From NCBI GenBank assembly GCA_000827265.1, contig KN834755.1, positions 124,001 through 188,000 on the forward strand: a stretch of DNA of 64,000 nucleotides. Reading direction: 5' to 3'. Below the pieces are notes generated by a model. It was given only the letters and a program-made list of their open reading frames with translations. It made no database searches and was not told the origin of the DNA. Made by a program: the position numbers and the translations under genes. Below are positions 50,564-61,956 of this stretch, one piece after another. Position 1 is the first letter of the stretch. Each line of letters starts with the position of its first letter. This stretch comes from Collybiopsis luxurians FD-317 M1. Lineage: Eukaryota > Basidiomycota > Agaricomycetes > Agaricales > Omphalotaceae.

Positions 50564-52933
50564 ATGTCTCCCTTCAGTCTAATCGACCACCCGTCCTCGA
50601 CTATTCTTGCATGTATCGCTGGTTTCGTTTTCGCATATCTTGTTCTGGTGGATAAGGCGCGAGCACGGAACCCACTACCTCCTGGACCTTGGTCTTTACC
50701 CTTTATAGGTCCTCTGATCCTACTCTCCCGATCTTGTTTTGTCTAAGTTTGACGACAGGAAATATTCCAAGTCTCATCTGGCAACACGACTGGATAACAT
50801 ATACGGATTGGTACCGTAAATATAGTTCGTTAAGAATTTCTTCTATCGACATTACGCTCACTGGCTTTCTTGGACCAGATTCTGACATCGTCCATGTCAA
50901 CATCGCTGGTCAATCTATGATCATTCTCAATACGTACGAAGCAGCGAAGGAGCTGCTTGAGAAAAGAGGGGCTATATACTCTGATAGGTGGTCACTTTCC
51001 GTGAAACCGAGTCGCCTGAAGAAACGTTGATCCATATTTGCTAGACCCCAACTCACAATGCCGAACGAATTGTGAGATCTTGAACGTTCTCTGCGCAGTA
51101 TCATATTGACCGCTCATGGCTAACCCAGAGTAGGGTAAGTGCAAGCTGTCCGCAAGCACAAAGTCGAGCCTATCGATCATTAACATAGCTGGAAATGGAA
51201 TTTCGGACTTATGTCATATGGACCAGAATGGAGAGCTCGTCGAAAGCTTTTTTCTACAGGTAAATCAGCTAGCATTATCCTGAGCTCAGAGAAGCTTATC
51301 TTTATCAAAATAGTGATCAGCCCAAATCATCCCGAAAGTTACGAATATCAAGAACTCACAGCCGCACGAAGTTTTCTCCTCGATGTATATAAATCACCTG
51401 AGAGTTATGTGCAGCATCTGCGAAGGTCAGTGTCCTTTTGAAGACATTTATTCATTTCTTGTGACTTAAGTGTTTCACATTTCGCCGAAAGAATGGCTGG
51501 TTCAACTATTTTGTCAGTTGCTTACGGATTCGAAATTGAAACGGTCAAAGATTCCATCTACATTGGTATTGCTGAACGAGCCATAGCTGGAATCATAGTA
51601 GCGGGCGTACCATCCAATTTCCTAGTAGTGAGTGGTTCTACAAGTTTATGATACCCGATTGTGCTCACTATATTACAACAGAATTACTTTCCTTGGCTCA
51701 AATACGTGCCTGCTTGGATGCCTGGTGCCTCGTTTCAGCTGAAAGCTCAGGCATGGAGACAAGACATGAAGCAACTCTTGTACAGGCCATTTTCTGCGGT
51801 GAAGCGTCAAATAGTAAGACCCATAAGTTCATATGTAAGACGGCCATATTTATGTTTGCCAGGCTGAGGGAAGAACGGAGCCTTGCTTTGTCTCGCAATG
51901 CCTGCAGAACGTTAACGGTGATCCTGAGGAGGACAAAGAAGCAGAGGAGGTAATTATGCAAACAGCGGCGACGATGTATGCAGGTAACGCTATAAAAATC
52001 TTGCAAAAGACGGATTCTTAGTTGCTTTCGGGTCAAGCGGGGGCCGATACAACAGTGACTGCCCTGATTACCTTTTTCCTCGCAATGGTGAAGTATCCCA
52101 AGTATCAAAGGAAAGCGCAGGAGGAGTTGGATCGTGTCGTAGGAAGCGATCGACTGCCTGATTTCCGTGACAGAAATAGCTTGCCTTATGTCCAAGCAGT
52201 GGTGAATGAAGTTCTCAGGTAAGCTTCGTTACTTAGACATTTTATCTTTCATAGTACTCATAAAATGCTTTCAAAGGTGGCAGCCTGTAGCACCGACCGG
52301 TATGAATGGATTCTCAGATATCTGAACTTAGCACTCATTTTAGTTTAACTGTTTGCTCAGCTGTAGCTCACCTTTCATCGGAAGAAGACATATATAAGGG
52401 GTACCGCATTCCGAAGAACTCGATTATCGTTGGGAATGCATGGTGAGATTTTTTACAAGTCATCCATGAATCGCCTTCACCCAAGAGGATGCACTCAGGG
52501 CCATGCTGCACGACGAGAGAATTTTCCATGATCCTTATGCCTTCAACCCAGATCGCTATATCCGCCCTGAAGGTGGTCAATTGCATCCAAATGGCGTAGA
52601 CGATGTGGTATTCGGATTTGGCCGTCGAATCTGCCCAGGAAAAGATATGGCCTTATCCGCTATATGGATCACGGTTGCCTCTGTTCTCGCAGTATTCGAC
52701 ATATCATGCGCGTTGGATGAAAACGGACAGACTATCGACCCACCAGTAGAATACGGTACTGGAAAATTGCTGAAGTGCGTTGCTTTTTTGAGTCGAGTCT
52801 TGCAACGCGTTGGTGACGATGATTATTTTCCGCTACCAGTTGCCCAATCCCTTTCAAGTGTTCAATCAACCTTAGATCGCCTGAACGGCTGGATGTCGTC
52901 AAAGCAGGCATTCATTTAGCGAAGCAAATATAG
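50564..52933 (+). CDS. Cytochrome P450 monooxygenase, tandem copy 2
   Basis: Plus-strand paralogue of the 9-11.5 kb gene with the same exon plan. The anchor MSPFSLIDHPSSTILACIAG is followed by LPPGPWSLPFIGN|IPSLIW across intron 1, SYGPEWRARRKLF, the I-helix AGADTT, EVLR, and haem loop [17 protein letters not shown]. The exon continuing after the haem loop stays open to a stop at 52919, but relative to the 9-kb copy the last ~45 residues are in another frame. The ancestral ending ([14 protein letters not shown] ... KQI) is still readable up to 52933 in the +1 frame. So the extreme C-terminus is altered or uses a splice I cannot see; catalytic motifs are intact. Confidence 0.88.
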
Positions 52934-53520
52934 GGTGTGCACTAGGGGTAGTTTATATATGGCCAATTGGACGCAATGAGTTCCTGTTTTCCTTCCAAGT
53001 TTCACAACTTGAGTAAAATTTCACCGTCTTTTCAAGTTTTTATAACGATAAGGAAGGAAAGCTTTCTATCGTCCTGCGCCATCCTAAAAGTCCAGATTTT
53101 CTCGCTCAATAGATGTCATGTTTTCCTTAGCTGACTGAATGATCGTGGTTGTTCTCCTTACAAGACCGTTGTGTGAGAATCTTAACTTTTGAGCCAGAAG
53201 GGCCTTCAGGCTGGCCACGGCGACACCACTTAGTACGGCCATGTGCCCCAAGCCAGCTGTACATTGAGCCCATGTATTGGTGCGGCTACAGCCTACCATG
53301 CGACCTGCTACAGATGAATTATTTCACCGTCATATGGAGTCCAATGACCCACTGTAACTGAATAATGTGGGCGAATTTTCCGCCCAAATGACACCCTTAT
53401 CATAAGCATTCAAAGTTTCGTACATAATGTACAAAGCCTCCCAGTCGCTTAGGTTGCTCCGATAAAACCCTTCTTTTCTATCGTAGATATAAAGTGTTCA
53501 TATTGCATCTAGGTCCTTCA
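52934..53520. other. Spacer between tandem P450s
   Basis: A minus-strand frame (53299-53084) has coding-like composition (LLAQKLRFSHNGLVRRT) but no recognised family or additional exon. A TATA-like GATATAAAGTG lies at about 53486 for the downstream P450. Confidence 0.45.
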
Positions 53521-55884
53521 ATGTCTCTCTTTAGCCTATTCGACCGCTCGCCCCTGGCTATTTTTGCCTGTGGCCTTGCTTTCATTTTTGCATATCTTCT
53601 ACTTGACAGGACGCGAGCACGTAATCCATTACCCCCTGGACCTTGGTCTTTACCATTCATAGGTCCGCCGCTCCTACTTTTCCGACTCTCTGTTGTTTAA
53701 GTTCGACGATAGGAAATATACCAAGTCTTATCTGGGCGCACGATTGGATAACGTATACGGATTGGTACCACAAATACGGCTCGTGTCGACTTTCTCTTCG
53801 GTATTACGCTCACTGATACCTGCGTTCTTGTATCAGGCTCTGATATCGTGCATGTTAACGTTGCTGGTCAACCTATAATTATACTTAACACGCTCGAAGC
53901 AGCAAGCGAGTTGCTCGAGAAAAGAGGAGCTATATACTCTAGTCGGTGAGAGATTATGTAGAACTCCTCGAGAGAAATGTTAATCCATATTTGGCAGGCC
54001 GAGATACACAATGTTGAACGAAGTGTGAGGTCAATCTTGGTCGTCGCTGCATGACATTGACGGTGTATTTAACCTTTCCGCCTTCATCCCGAGCCAGAAT
54101 AGGGTAAGTGGAAACTATCTATCATCGCGGAGTCGAACCCATCGATCATAATCGCAGCTGGAAATGGAATTTCGTTAATATGTCATATGGGCCCGAATGG
54201 AGAGCTTGTCGAAAGCTTTTTACGACAGGTAGATCAGCTATCAATGTTTTCTGCATAGAGAATCTTTCGCAGACCGTCTTTATTTAAATAGTGATCAGCC
54301 CAAATCATCCCGAAAGTTACGAGTCTCGAGAACTTATAGCTGCACGAAATTTACTCCTCGACATATACAAGTCACCTGAGAGTTACGTGCAGCATCTGCG
54401 AAAGTCAGTGTCGTCTTAAAAATATCCATTTGTTTCTTATCACTCAGATTTTCACATTTTGCCGAACTTCAAGATTGGCTGGTTCAACCATTTTGTCAGT
54501 TGCTTACGGATTCGACGTTGAAGCGGTTAAAGATTCCGGCTACATTGGCATTGCTGAACGAGCCAATACTGGATTCATAGAAGCCTGTGTACCATGGAAT
54601 TTCCTTGTGGTGAGGGGTTTCACAACTTTACAATACCCGATTGTACTCATTTCATTCCAACAGGATTACTTTACTTGGCTTAAATACGTACCCGCTTGGA
54701 TGCCTGGAGCCTCATTTCAGCGCAAAGCTCAGGCCTGGAGGCAAGACATGGAGCAACTTCTACGCCGACCATTTTCTGCGGTGAAGCGTCAAATTGTAAG
54801 ACCGGTATATTTCTGTGTAGAATTAACGAATTCATTCTCTTCCAGGCTGAGGGAACAGCAGAGCAGAGCCTTGTCTTAAATTGCTTGCAAGATCTCAGCG
54901 GTGATCCTGAGGAAGATAAAGAAGCAGAGAGACTAATAATGCACACAGCGGCGACGATGTATGCAGGTAATAATTATGAACCTTGCGAAAGACCCATTTT
55001 TACTTCTTTTTGTCTAGCGGGGGCTGACACAACGGTGACTGCCTTGATGACCTTTTTCCTGACGATGGTAAAGTATCCCAAGTACCAAAAGAAAGCGCAA
55101 GAGGAGTTGGATCGCGTTTTAGGAAGCGATCGACTACCTGATTTCCGTGACAGAGATAACTTGCCTTATGTTCAAGCAATCGTGGATGAAGTTCTCAGGT
55201 AAGCTTGGCCACCATGATTGTCCTCCGTAGTCCTCATAATTTTGCTTTTGAAGGTGGCAGCCTGTCACGCCGATGGGTATAAATGAACCCCATTCCCCTC
55301 TCGCTTTGGCTTACTGTCTGCTCAGCTCTAGCTCATTTTTCATCCGAGGAAGACATATACAAGGGGTACCGCATTCCGAAGAACTCGGTTGTTGTAGGGA
55401 ATTCATGGTAAGTTCTCTTTACAAGTCGTCCATGAATCGCATTCACGCAAGGGGATGCACTCAGGGCCATGTTGCACGACGAGAGAATTTTCAACGATCC
55501 ATATGCCTTCAACCCAGATCGCTATATTCGCCCTGGTGGCCGATTGGAGATAGATGATGTGGGATTTGGTTTTGGCCGTCGAATCTGTGCTGGGAAAGAT
55601 ATGGCCTTATCCGCTTTATGGATTACGGTCGCCTCTGTTCTCGCGGTTTTCGATATCTCGAATGCGCTGGATGAAAATGGACAGATTATTGACCCACCGG
55701 TAAAGTATGACATCGGGAAATTGCAAAAGTGCGTTGCTTTTCCTGGTGAAGTTGAAATGTACCAGTGATGACGACCGTTTCTACTTGCAGTCGACCATTC
55801 CCCTTCAAGTGTTCAATTAAACTCAGATCGCCTGAGCGGCTGGATGTCATCAAGGCAGGCATTGATTTAGCTAAACAAATGTAG
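53521..55884 (+). CDS. Cytochrome P450 monooxygenase, tandem copy 3
   Basis: Direct tandem paralogue of the preceding gene: anchor MSLFSLFDRSPLAIFACGLA, hinge LPPGPWSLPFIGN|IPSLIW, LLEKRGAIYSSR, FTWLKYVPAWMPGASF, GADTTVTALMTFF, EVLR and haem loop [10 protein letters not shown]. The exon after KYGSD appears to use a GC-AG intron: the 5' site homologous to GT in the other copies reads GCTCGTG (about 53789). At the 3' end the frame stops after GEVEMYQ (55768) unless a very short 32-nt intron (GTACCA...TTGCAG) is removed, which would restore the ancestral [15 protein letters not shown] ending at 55884. Either the terminus is truncated or splicing is unusual. Confidence 0.85.
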
Positions 55885-56289
55885 GGTGGTCCATTGTGCA
55901 TACATTGAAACAATTCTGAACCATATCGAGTCGAATATATCCTATCCCGAGTTTCCATATAGTAATCTTCAATTGAACTATCGAAATGATCGAGATGGGC
56001 GCGGGGAACCATTCATGAGCTTTCGACTGCCCTTTGCATCATCGATAGACGGCTAGAGGATGGGGATACAATGAGAGATCCTGTGAAAATCATATTAAGT
56101 TGGCAAAGGGGACGAAACGACAATTATTCAAGGGCAAGAGCTTCGACTTACCCTGGCGTGACCGTTGTAGCAGAACGATGACGTTCAGATGGGACCAGCA
56201 GCGCCGTCGAGGTCTTGCAGACCGAGGCGGAGGACAGGAGCACCTATCAGAAGCCTTCGTAGGACCTTGTCTTTGAACGTCCAAAATGA
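55885..56289. other. P450 downstream spacer
   Basis: No gene or repeat that I can support. Confidence 0.5.
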
Positions 56290-56880
56290 CTGTCTAGTCA
56301 ACTATTCAGATCGGTGAGCCGTCAAGGACGTAACACAGCGGGTGCAATTCATTCGCTAAGTAGAACTACGAATCCGTCAGTCGTTAGCATTCGAATATCT
56401 CAAGCATCCGTCACCGCAGAACTGTCGAAGCTAAGGCCTTCCTGCTTCAACGATGAGCAGAAAAACAAAAGGTTGAGCATTCGGAGGGTCCAAATGCAGG
56501 TATACTTTAGTCACCAGTAGCAGTGGTCAAGCTAGTCAAAGCCGGGATATTTGTCGAGCCTGGCAGTCCGATGTCGATGTCGAGATGAGAGTCCAGAATG
56601 CACTGGACTTGGACTTATCACCTGTATCTACCACTATTGCCATCTTCCCATCTCTATGTCAATCCATAAACGAATGATCCTTACCCATGCCATTACTGGA
56701 CGATAAGTCTCGCCTCCTTCCCCACTCGTATGACAATTCCTCGATGTATAACAACGAATCTATCAGCCTCCGCAATACGATTGAGAATGCCTGCTGTAAA
56801 GAATGGTCGACGATACTTGACAAATGAAAGCTCATTGTCAATTTTTGTTCAACGTATTCCATAAAGCAAAAGTACCTGGC
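56290..56880 (-). pseudogene. Partial GTR2 copy with internal deletion
   Basis: Minus-strand 56862-56720 reads MEYVEQKLTMSFHLSSI... LRRLIDSLLYIEEL, a decayed copy of the GTR2 exon at about 61000-60880. It then fuses directly to sequence matching the GTR2 C-terminal exon (GKDHSFMD versus GKDHPFID, and the following Asp/Lys-rich stretch, 56700-56560). The Ser/Pro-rich linker and two introns are missing. The 3' flank 56290-56520 also matches the GTR2 3' flank at 59090-59300, so this is a genomic duplication that later suffered a deletion. Confidence 0.85.
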
Positions 56881-57207
56881 GAAAATCTGGCAGTTGATGA
56901 TCCTTTTGCACTTTATTTTACTAAAAATTTTAGGAAGCGTTCTAGTGGAAGTCTGAGTCCGTAGTAGGCGTGACCAATTTCAATAAAATGCCCAGCTTAG
57001 CGCCCAATTAGCGCTCGAATCCTGCACCGAGCCCGCCACTTGCCCGCCACCATCTCGAACGCAATGTCTGAAAATCCAGCTCCTGAATACGTTACTGTTT
57101 GCGATATTCAGGAATGGTCCTGTAGGCCTTGATCCGTTTACTATCTGTAAAGTTTCCACCGATTTTTTTGCCCCGAAGCACCTGAACGTCGTCGAGGACA
57201 TCGCCAA
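56881..57207. other. Spacer upstream of the F-box gene
   Basis: No supported feature; presumably contains the F-box gene promoter. Confidence 0.5.
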
Positions 57208-58568
57208 TTGGATCCGATTCCCAATGAAATATATCTGGAAACAATTTCTGACATAGGCGACCAGAAATATATAAGCAATTTAGCTCTAACTTGTCGATTT
57301 TTCGCATCTGTGCTCATTCCGAAGATTTTCAGCAAGATTCTCATCGAGCCATGCCTCAACGAGGCTTTCGGAAGATGGCAACTTGCAAAACCCAAACTTC
57401 TCAGTGTCATCTGGGAGAATTCTGATCCAGTAGCGATCTCGCTTCGCGACATGTTGAAAACCTTATTGTTCGATTACTTGCAACCTCACCTACTTCGCTA
57501 CTGAGGTTCGTCGAGACAACATTGCGGCATTCGCCCAATATAGACACTTTGGCTATGTACAGAATGATCTGGCCAAAATTGTTCAAGAATATCCTGCAGC
57601 TCCCAAAGGTATCCTCACTAACGTTGTTCTTGCGTCACGCGAACCACGATATAACAGACGCTGATATCATTTCTTGTGCGTCCAGTCTTCGATTGGAATC
57701 TCTCAATTTGCAACTTTCTTGGACGGTAGAGCATAAAACTCTAGTAGCGGCAACATTTGTCCCACTTGCTGCAATTCCACACCTCAAAGAGTTTGAGACA
57801 GATTCCTGGCAAGTAATAAGCGGGTTGGCTTCAAAACAAACTCTCCCTCTATTGCAAAAGCTCAGGGTTCGCAGGATAAAGGATCTGATACTTTGTACAG
57901 ACTTCTGTGCCGGATTCCGACCCTCGTCGATCTTACATTGACGGAGGTTTATCTGCCGGAAGACGCGAAGATTCCTGCGGTATTGCTAAAAGAGACGTAC
58001 ACAGATAGTGGCTGATTTTTCACTTTCCCTTTCATCATTACTGAATCTACGAAGATTTGTCCTCCCTCCACATCTTGCATATCTTTTAACCGGACCTCAC
58101 TCTCTCAAAGACATAGAGTTCACAGAAGAATTCGAGTCTGATGCAAACGCTCGAGGTCTTGTGGTTCTGCATGACCTCTGGCTGTCCGCAGATATCAGGC
58201 TATTATTTGACAGCCCTTGCTCTCATGTTGAACACGTCAGATTTTTGCCCTGTACAGCAGTGATAGTAGGAGCTCATTGGTATAGGAACATGGGGTTGTG
58301 GTTTCCAAACTTGCATTCCCTGTCATTCGAGCTGTTGCTTGATTTTGAATTTGGGCAGGACGATTTTCCCTTTGAGGAGCAGATGGAAAATGTAAGTTCG
58401 GCAACTCTCTAATTCACGAGTCGCAATCTTGTAACCCGAATTGACCATTTGATCTAGGACTTTAAATCCTTTCTTGACACGTGGGGCCGACTAGAAACTC
58501 TTCAGGAATTATGTTTCAACTTTGAGTCGCGTATAGACTTTTCTCCTGTGAGCGTCAATACGGACTAG
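57208..58568 (+). CDS. F-box/LRR-like protein, possibly decaying
   Basis: Starts MDPIPNEIYLETISDIGD, then YISNLALTCRFFASVLIPKIF, an F-box-like N-terminus for SCF ubiquitin ligase binding. Downstream peptides are leucine-rich as in mushroom F-box proteins (KVSSLTLFLRHANHDITD, LRLESLNLQLSW, PTLVDLTLTEVYLPED, LNLRRFVLPPHLAYLL, LETLQELCFNF). A 39-nt intron near 57466-57504 would join the first two blocks in frame, and GTAAGT...CTAG near 58392-58457 joins the last. Between about 57915 and 58000 the coding signal moves to another frame and back without an intron, so two compensating shifts or pseudogenisation are likely. Substrate is unknown. It lies between a GTR2 fragment and GTR2. Confidence 0.65.
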
Positions 58569-59649
58569 CTCCAAGTGTTGGCTTCGAGATTAGAAATTAA
58601 GAAATACTTTCCGAATCTCCTTTCCATGCAGTTTGGAAGATATTCCAAGGGAGCTAATATCGTTTACAGTGAATAACCTTGTCGATGTGCCAGTGTATTT
58701 TACTCCAGTGGAGGTAACGATATGCAATCGATTTGCACCACAATTCTCTTTAGGACTGGATAAGATTTGCAATGGAGTGTAGAAAGATGGATCCGGTGGG
58801 TCAGCCCTGGGATTTTGAGAGATTGAGAGAGAGCATAAGCTCTCGGCCCATGGAAAGTTCGCCCATATCGGCTATGGTGAAATCCTGACTTAAAATCCGA
58901 GTTTACAAATCTCTGCTGGCTATATACGGCTGATTCGGGCTGAATATCGCGGCCGTGACCGCCTTTGTTGAACACCGTTGAACACGCTTCACAAACTACA
59001 GTTGTATATCTGAAAAGCTGCATAAGTCCGGTCTCGCACTATAGAGTAGAATTGACTCCGCTGATATAATTTGCTGTGTAGTCTCTTCAGATCAGAGAGC
59101 CATCGAGGACGCGACACGAGCCTTGCTTCAGGAATTTCATTTCGCTTAGTGGACCTATAGCTACGAAAACCTCAATCGTTGGCATTAGAGGAATCCGCTT
59201 GTTTGTCACCGCAGCCTTCCTACTACTTCAACGATAAGCGTCAAAAAACAAAAAGTCAGGGACTCGGAGGGTTCAAGTGTAGATATAGTTACCGGTGGTG
59301 CGATTCGAGCCTGACAATCAAAGCCATCAATACATAGAACCGTACTACAGTGTACACAGCAAAAACAAAAAAAAAAAACAAACCACAGATACAAGTTCGT
59401 ACCGTTTCTATGAAGTATTCAGATGGTGAAATACGATATGATATAAGATAATATCCAACTGAGCAAAAAGTCTAGACTGAAAATCCAAAGAAGGGACACG
59501 TGTAGGGAGAAGACAAGCTATCTTCTCCCTCGCCCTCTCGTGCTTCCATTACCCATTACCTATCAGCCATTACCCGTACCCAACCTTCCTTCCCTTCCCT
59601 TCCGCCAACACCCCAAAAAACCCAATTCCACCTAGTAATCTCCGACGAA
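58569..59649. other. Intergenic; GTR2 3' flank
   Basis: Segment 59090-59300 is the parent of the duplicated flank at 56290-56520. A short A-rich tract lies at 59364-59382. No gene recognised. Confidence 0.55.
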
Positions 59650-61613
59650 TCATCTCCGCGTCCCCCTAACCTCCCTCTCAACATCTACAATCTCCTGCAC
59701 ACCCTCCCTCACCGCAACCACATTCAACTCCACCAACCCCCTCCTCGTCTCAAACACCGACGTAGGCAGCAACACCAACAGTACAAGAGTTGGGTTCGGG
59801 TACGTTTGGAAAGCCGCAGACCCGGACGACGATGTCAATGTCCGTTCCGCCTTGGACTTGGACTTGTCACCCGTATCCACCACTATCGCCATCTTCTTCT
59901 TCCCATCTCCATCTCCGTCTTTATCTCCATCGATAAACGGATGATCCTTACCATGACCATTACCATTATCATGACTAGACGACGAGCCTTGCCCCCCTTC
60001 ACCTCTCGAGAGACTCAGACCCAACTCCTCCACGATCAGCCCAGGCGCCGTCAACAAATGCCACATGATCGTCGTCCCTGGTATCGGCATCATCCCCGAC
60101 ATCGACCCTGGGGGAGAAGAGAAAGAGGTCGAAGGAAGCGATGAGGGGTGGATGGATGTTGCGCCGCTGGGATAGAATAAATCTTGGGGTGTTTGTATTC
60201 GGGTTGAATTGGAGGAAGGGTTGGGTATGATGCTGGTAGGGCTTGAGGATTTCGATGTTGAGTTGGGATGGGTATGAGGGTATGAGGGTTGAGATAGTGA
60301 TGATGAGGAAGAGGAGGAGGAAGAGGAAGAGTTCGGCGGATGTAGGTGATTGTTTGATATCGATGCGGACGTCTGGGTGCGCGATGGAGTACGAGACGAA
60401 GGCGCGGGTGATTTTGAGGGGGGCGAACGGGCTCGGGAGGATGGCGCTGACGAAGAAGGTGAAGACGGCGGAAGGCCCATGGGTTGCTTCCCATTGAAGC
60501 TTGCAGCGGAGGGTGGGGGAGTGGCCGGTAGATCTGGGGGTAGACACGAGGATGGATGAGGTTCTGGATTGCCTCGTCTTCGTCGTGCTGGACTGGCGGA
60601 GGCAGATCTGGAATGTAAGAGTTGGTTAGAGGAAAGATCGGAAGGTTGAATGGAGCTGACCTATATAATGCTCCGAACGCGTTCAACATTGCCAAGTTAT
60701 CGCAACATAGGTTATGTGTTGCTGTATCAACAGGAGACGCGTCCGTAGCAACATACAGTCTAGATTTCGCATCGAAAAGGAAAGCTTTGGATGCTTGGCT
60801 GTTCTACGTGGATATGAGTAATCAGTGGCGAAAGAGCGAGGGGATATCACATACTGCACAATATGAATTCAACAACTCCTCGACATACGGCAACGAATCT
60901 ATCAGCCTCTGCAATACGATTGAGAACGCCTGGTGTAATGAGTGATCGAAGATACTGGTCAAGTGAAAGTTCATCGTCATTTGTTGTTCAACGTATTCCA
61001 TAAAGCTGCCTTGAGAATCTAGACTGAGCCCCATTCCGGCCGCGGATGGACCTACGCCTACGGATTCGGCTACATCGAATAAGCGATCCATGACACGTTC
61101 GTTTATTTGTCTGAAATTTTCAATCTTTTCGTCTTCGTTCAGTTTCTCGGCTTTGTGAACGAGGATTTCAAAGTTGAGGGAAGGGTTTTGGGTATAGGAT
61201 GCGGCGATGAATTCGACAAGCCGGGAGATGGGCTGGTTGTAGAGGTCCTAAACAGGGTTATAGATAGATAGCTGGAGAGAAGAAAAACGCGTGCGTACTC
61301 GAATGTCTATAACGAAAACCAATGTAGAAAAGATGGACAAGGGAGAGCCAAGGGTTTCTACGGTGATATTTCCTGGACAGTCCCATATCTCGAGAGGAAT
61401 GACAGTACTGGAAAGCGATAAGATAACGGGAAGAGAAGGGTTCAAAGATACGTACTCGTATGTATGCTTGACAATTCTCATAGTAGCATCCAGAAAGAAG
61501 GTCTCTTTCGGTACCATACTGTTGAAAAGTACTTTTTGAATAGAAGTCTTGCCACTCCTGCGTAGACCGAGCAGCAGAATCTTGGTTCGAGCCACTCCAT
61601 CTGAAGACGACAT
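59650..61613 (-). CDS. GTR2: Rag-type small GTPase, Gtr2/RagC-D homologue
   Basis: Starts MSSSDGVARTKILLLGLRRSGKTS, giving a P-loop (GLRRSGKTS), FFLDATMRIVKHTYD and IWDCPGN (the divergent G3 of Rag GTPases, exon join at 61446 in phase). Then come FVIDIR, DLYNQPISRLVEFI, and FMEYVEQQMTMNFHLTSIFDH..., where the roadblock-like C-terminal half begins. That half is interrupted by a long Ser/Pro/Thr-rich linker (SASPARRRRG..., about 200 residues) and resumes to VLLVLLPTSVFETRRGLVE and the end VEREVRGTRR. Gtr2 pairs with Gtr1 in the EGO/Ragulator system that recruits and regulates TORC1 on the vacuole in response to amino acids. The linker makes it much longer than yeast Gtr2. Transcription runs away from the tRNA-Lys. 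Confidence 0.93.
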
Positions 61614-61712
61614 TGTGAGTGAGAGGAAAGAGAATTATTTGAGGTCAGGTGTGACCGAGCGCGCCATTCACTATCTGTCCATTCTATTCCGGTCAAAACC
61701 TTATTTTTCAAG

Positions 61713-61800
61713 GCCCGCCTAGCTCAATCGGATAGAGCGTCAGACTCTTATTATGAGAAGCGGGATCTGAAGGCTGCGAGTTCGACCCTCGCGGTGGGCT
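61713..61800 (+). tRNA. tRNA-Lys(CTT) with 14-nt intron
   Basis: Full cloverleaf: acceptor GCCCGCC pairs with GGTGGGC (one G-T), D stem GCTC/GAGC, anticodon stem TCAGA/TCTGA, T stem GCGAG/CTCGC with TTCGACC loop, discriminator T at 61800. The anticodon loop reads CT-CTT-A, then a 14-nt intron (TTATGAGAAGCGGG), then A, placing the intron at the canonical 37/38 site. Mature length is 74 nt. The A box (TAGCTCAATCGG) and B box (AGTTCGACCCT) are present. Confidence 0.95.
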
Positions 61801-61820
61801 ATTGTCCCTCAAAGAGTAAC

Positions 61821-61831
61821 TTTTTTTTTTT
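61821..61831 (+). terminator. RNA polymerase III T-run terminator
   Basis: Eleven consecutive T, 20 bp after the tRNA-Lys 3' end, the usual Pol III stop signal. Confidence 0.85.
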
Positions 61832-61956
61832 GTTCTTCATCCGCTCTGCATTCAAGGAAATCCAATGACCCTGATTCGCTCAATTATATACTGTACCTTC
61901 GAGCTGCGTAGCATGATACTGGTGGTAATTACTGTATACCCTTCTACTTAATTGCC

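Noticed and set aside
50564..55884. P450 pair plus arylsulfotransferases and GMC oxidase as a secondary-metabolite cluster
   Set aside because: No backbone synthase (PKS, NRPS, terpene cyclase), transporter or dedicated regulator is present, so a cluster claim is unsupported.
59999..60695. Alternative minus-strand frames inside GTR2 with protein-like looks
   Set aside because: The GTR2 frame joins in phase at the upstream splice (ALYR|SASPARRRR) and continues to the conserved ETRRGLVE...VEREVRG end; the others do not.
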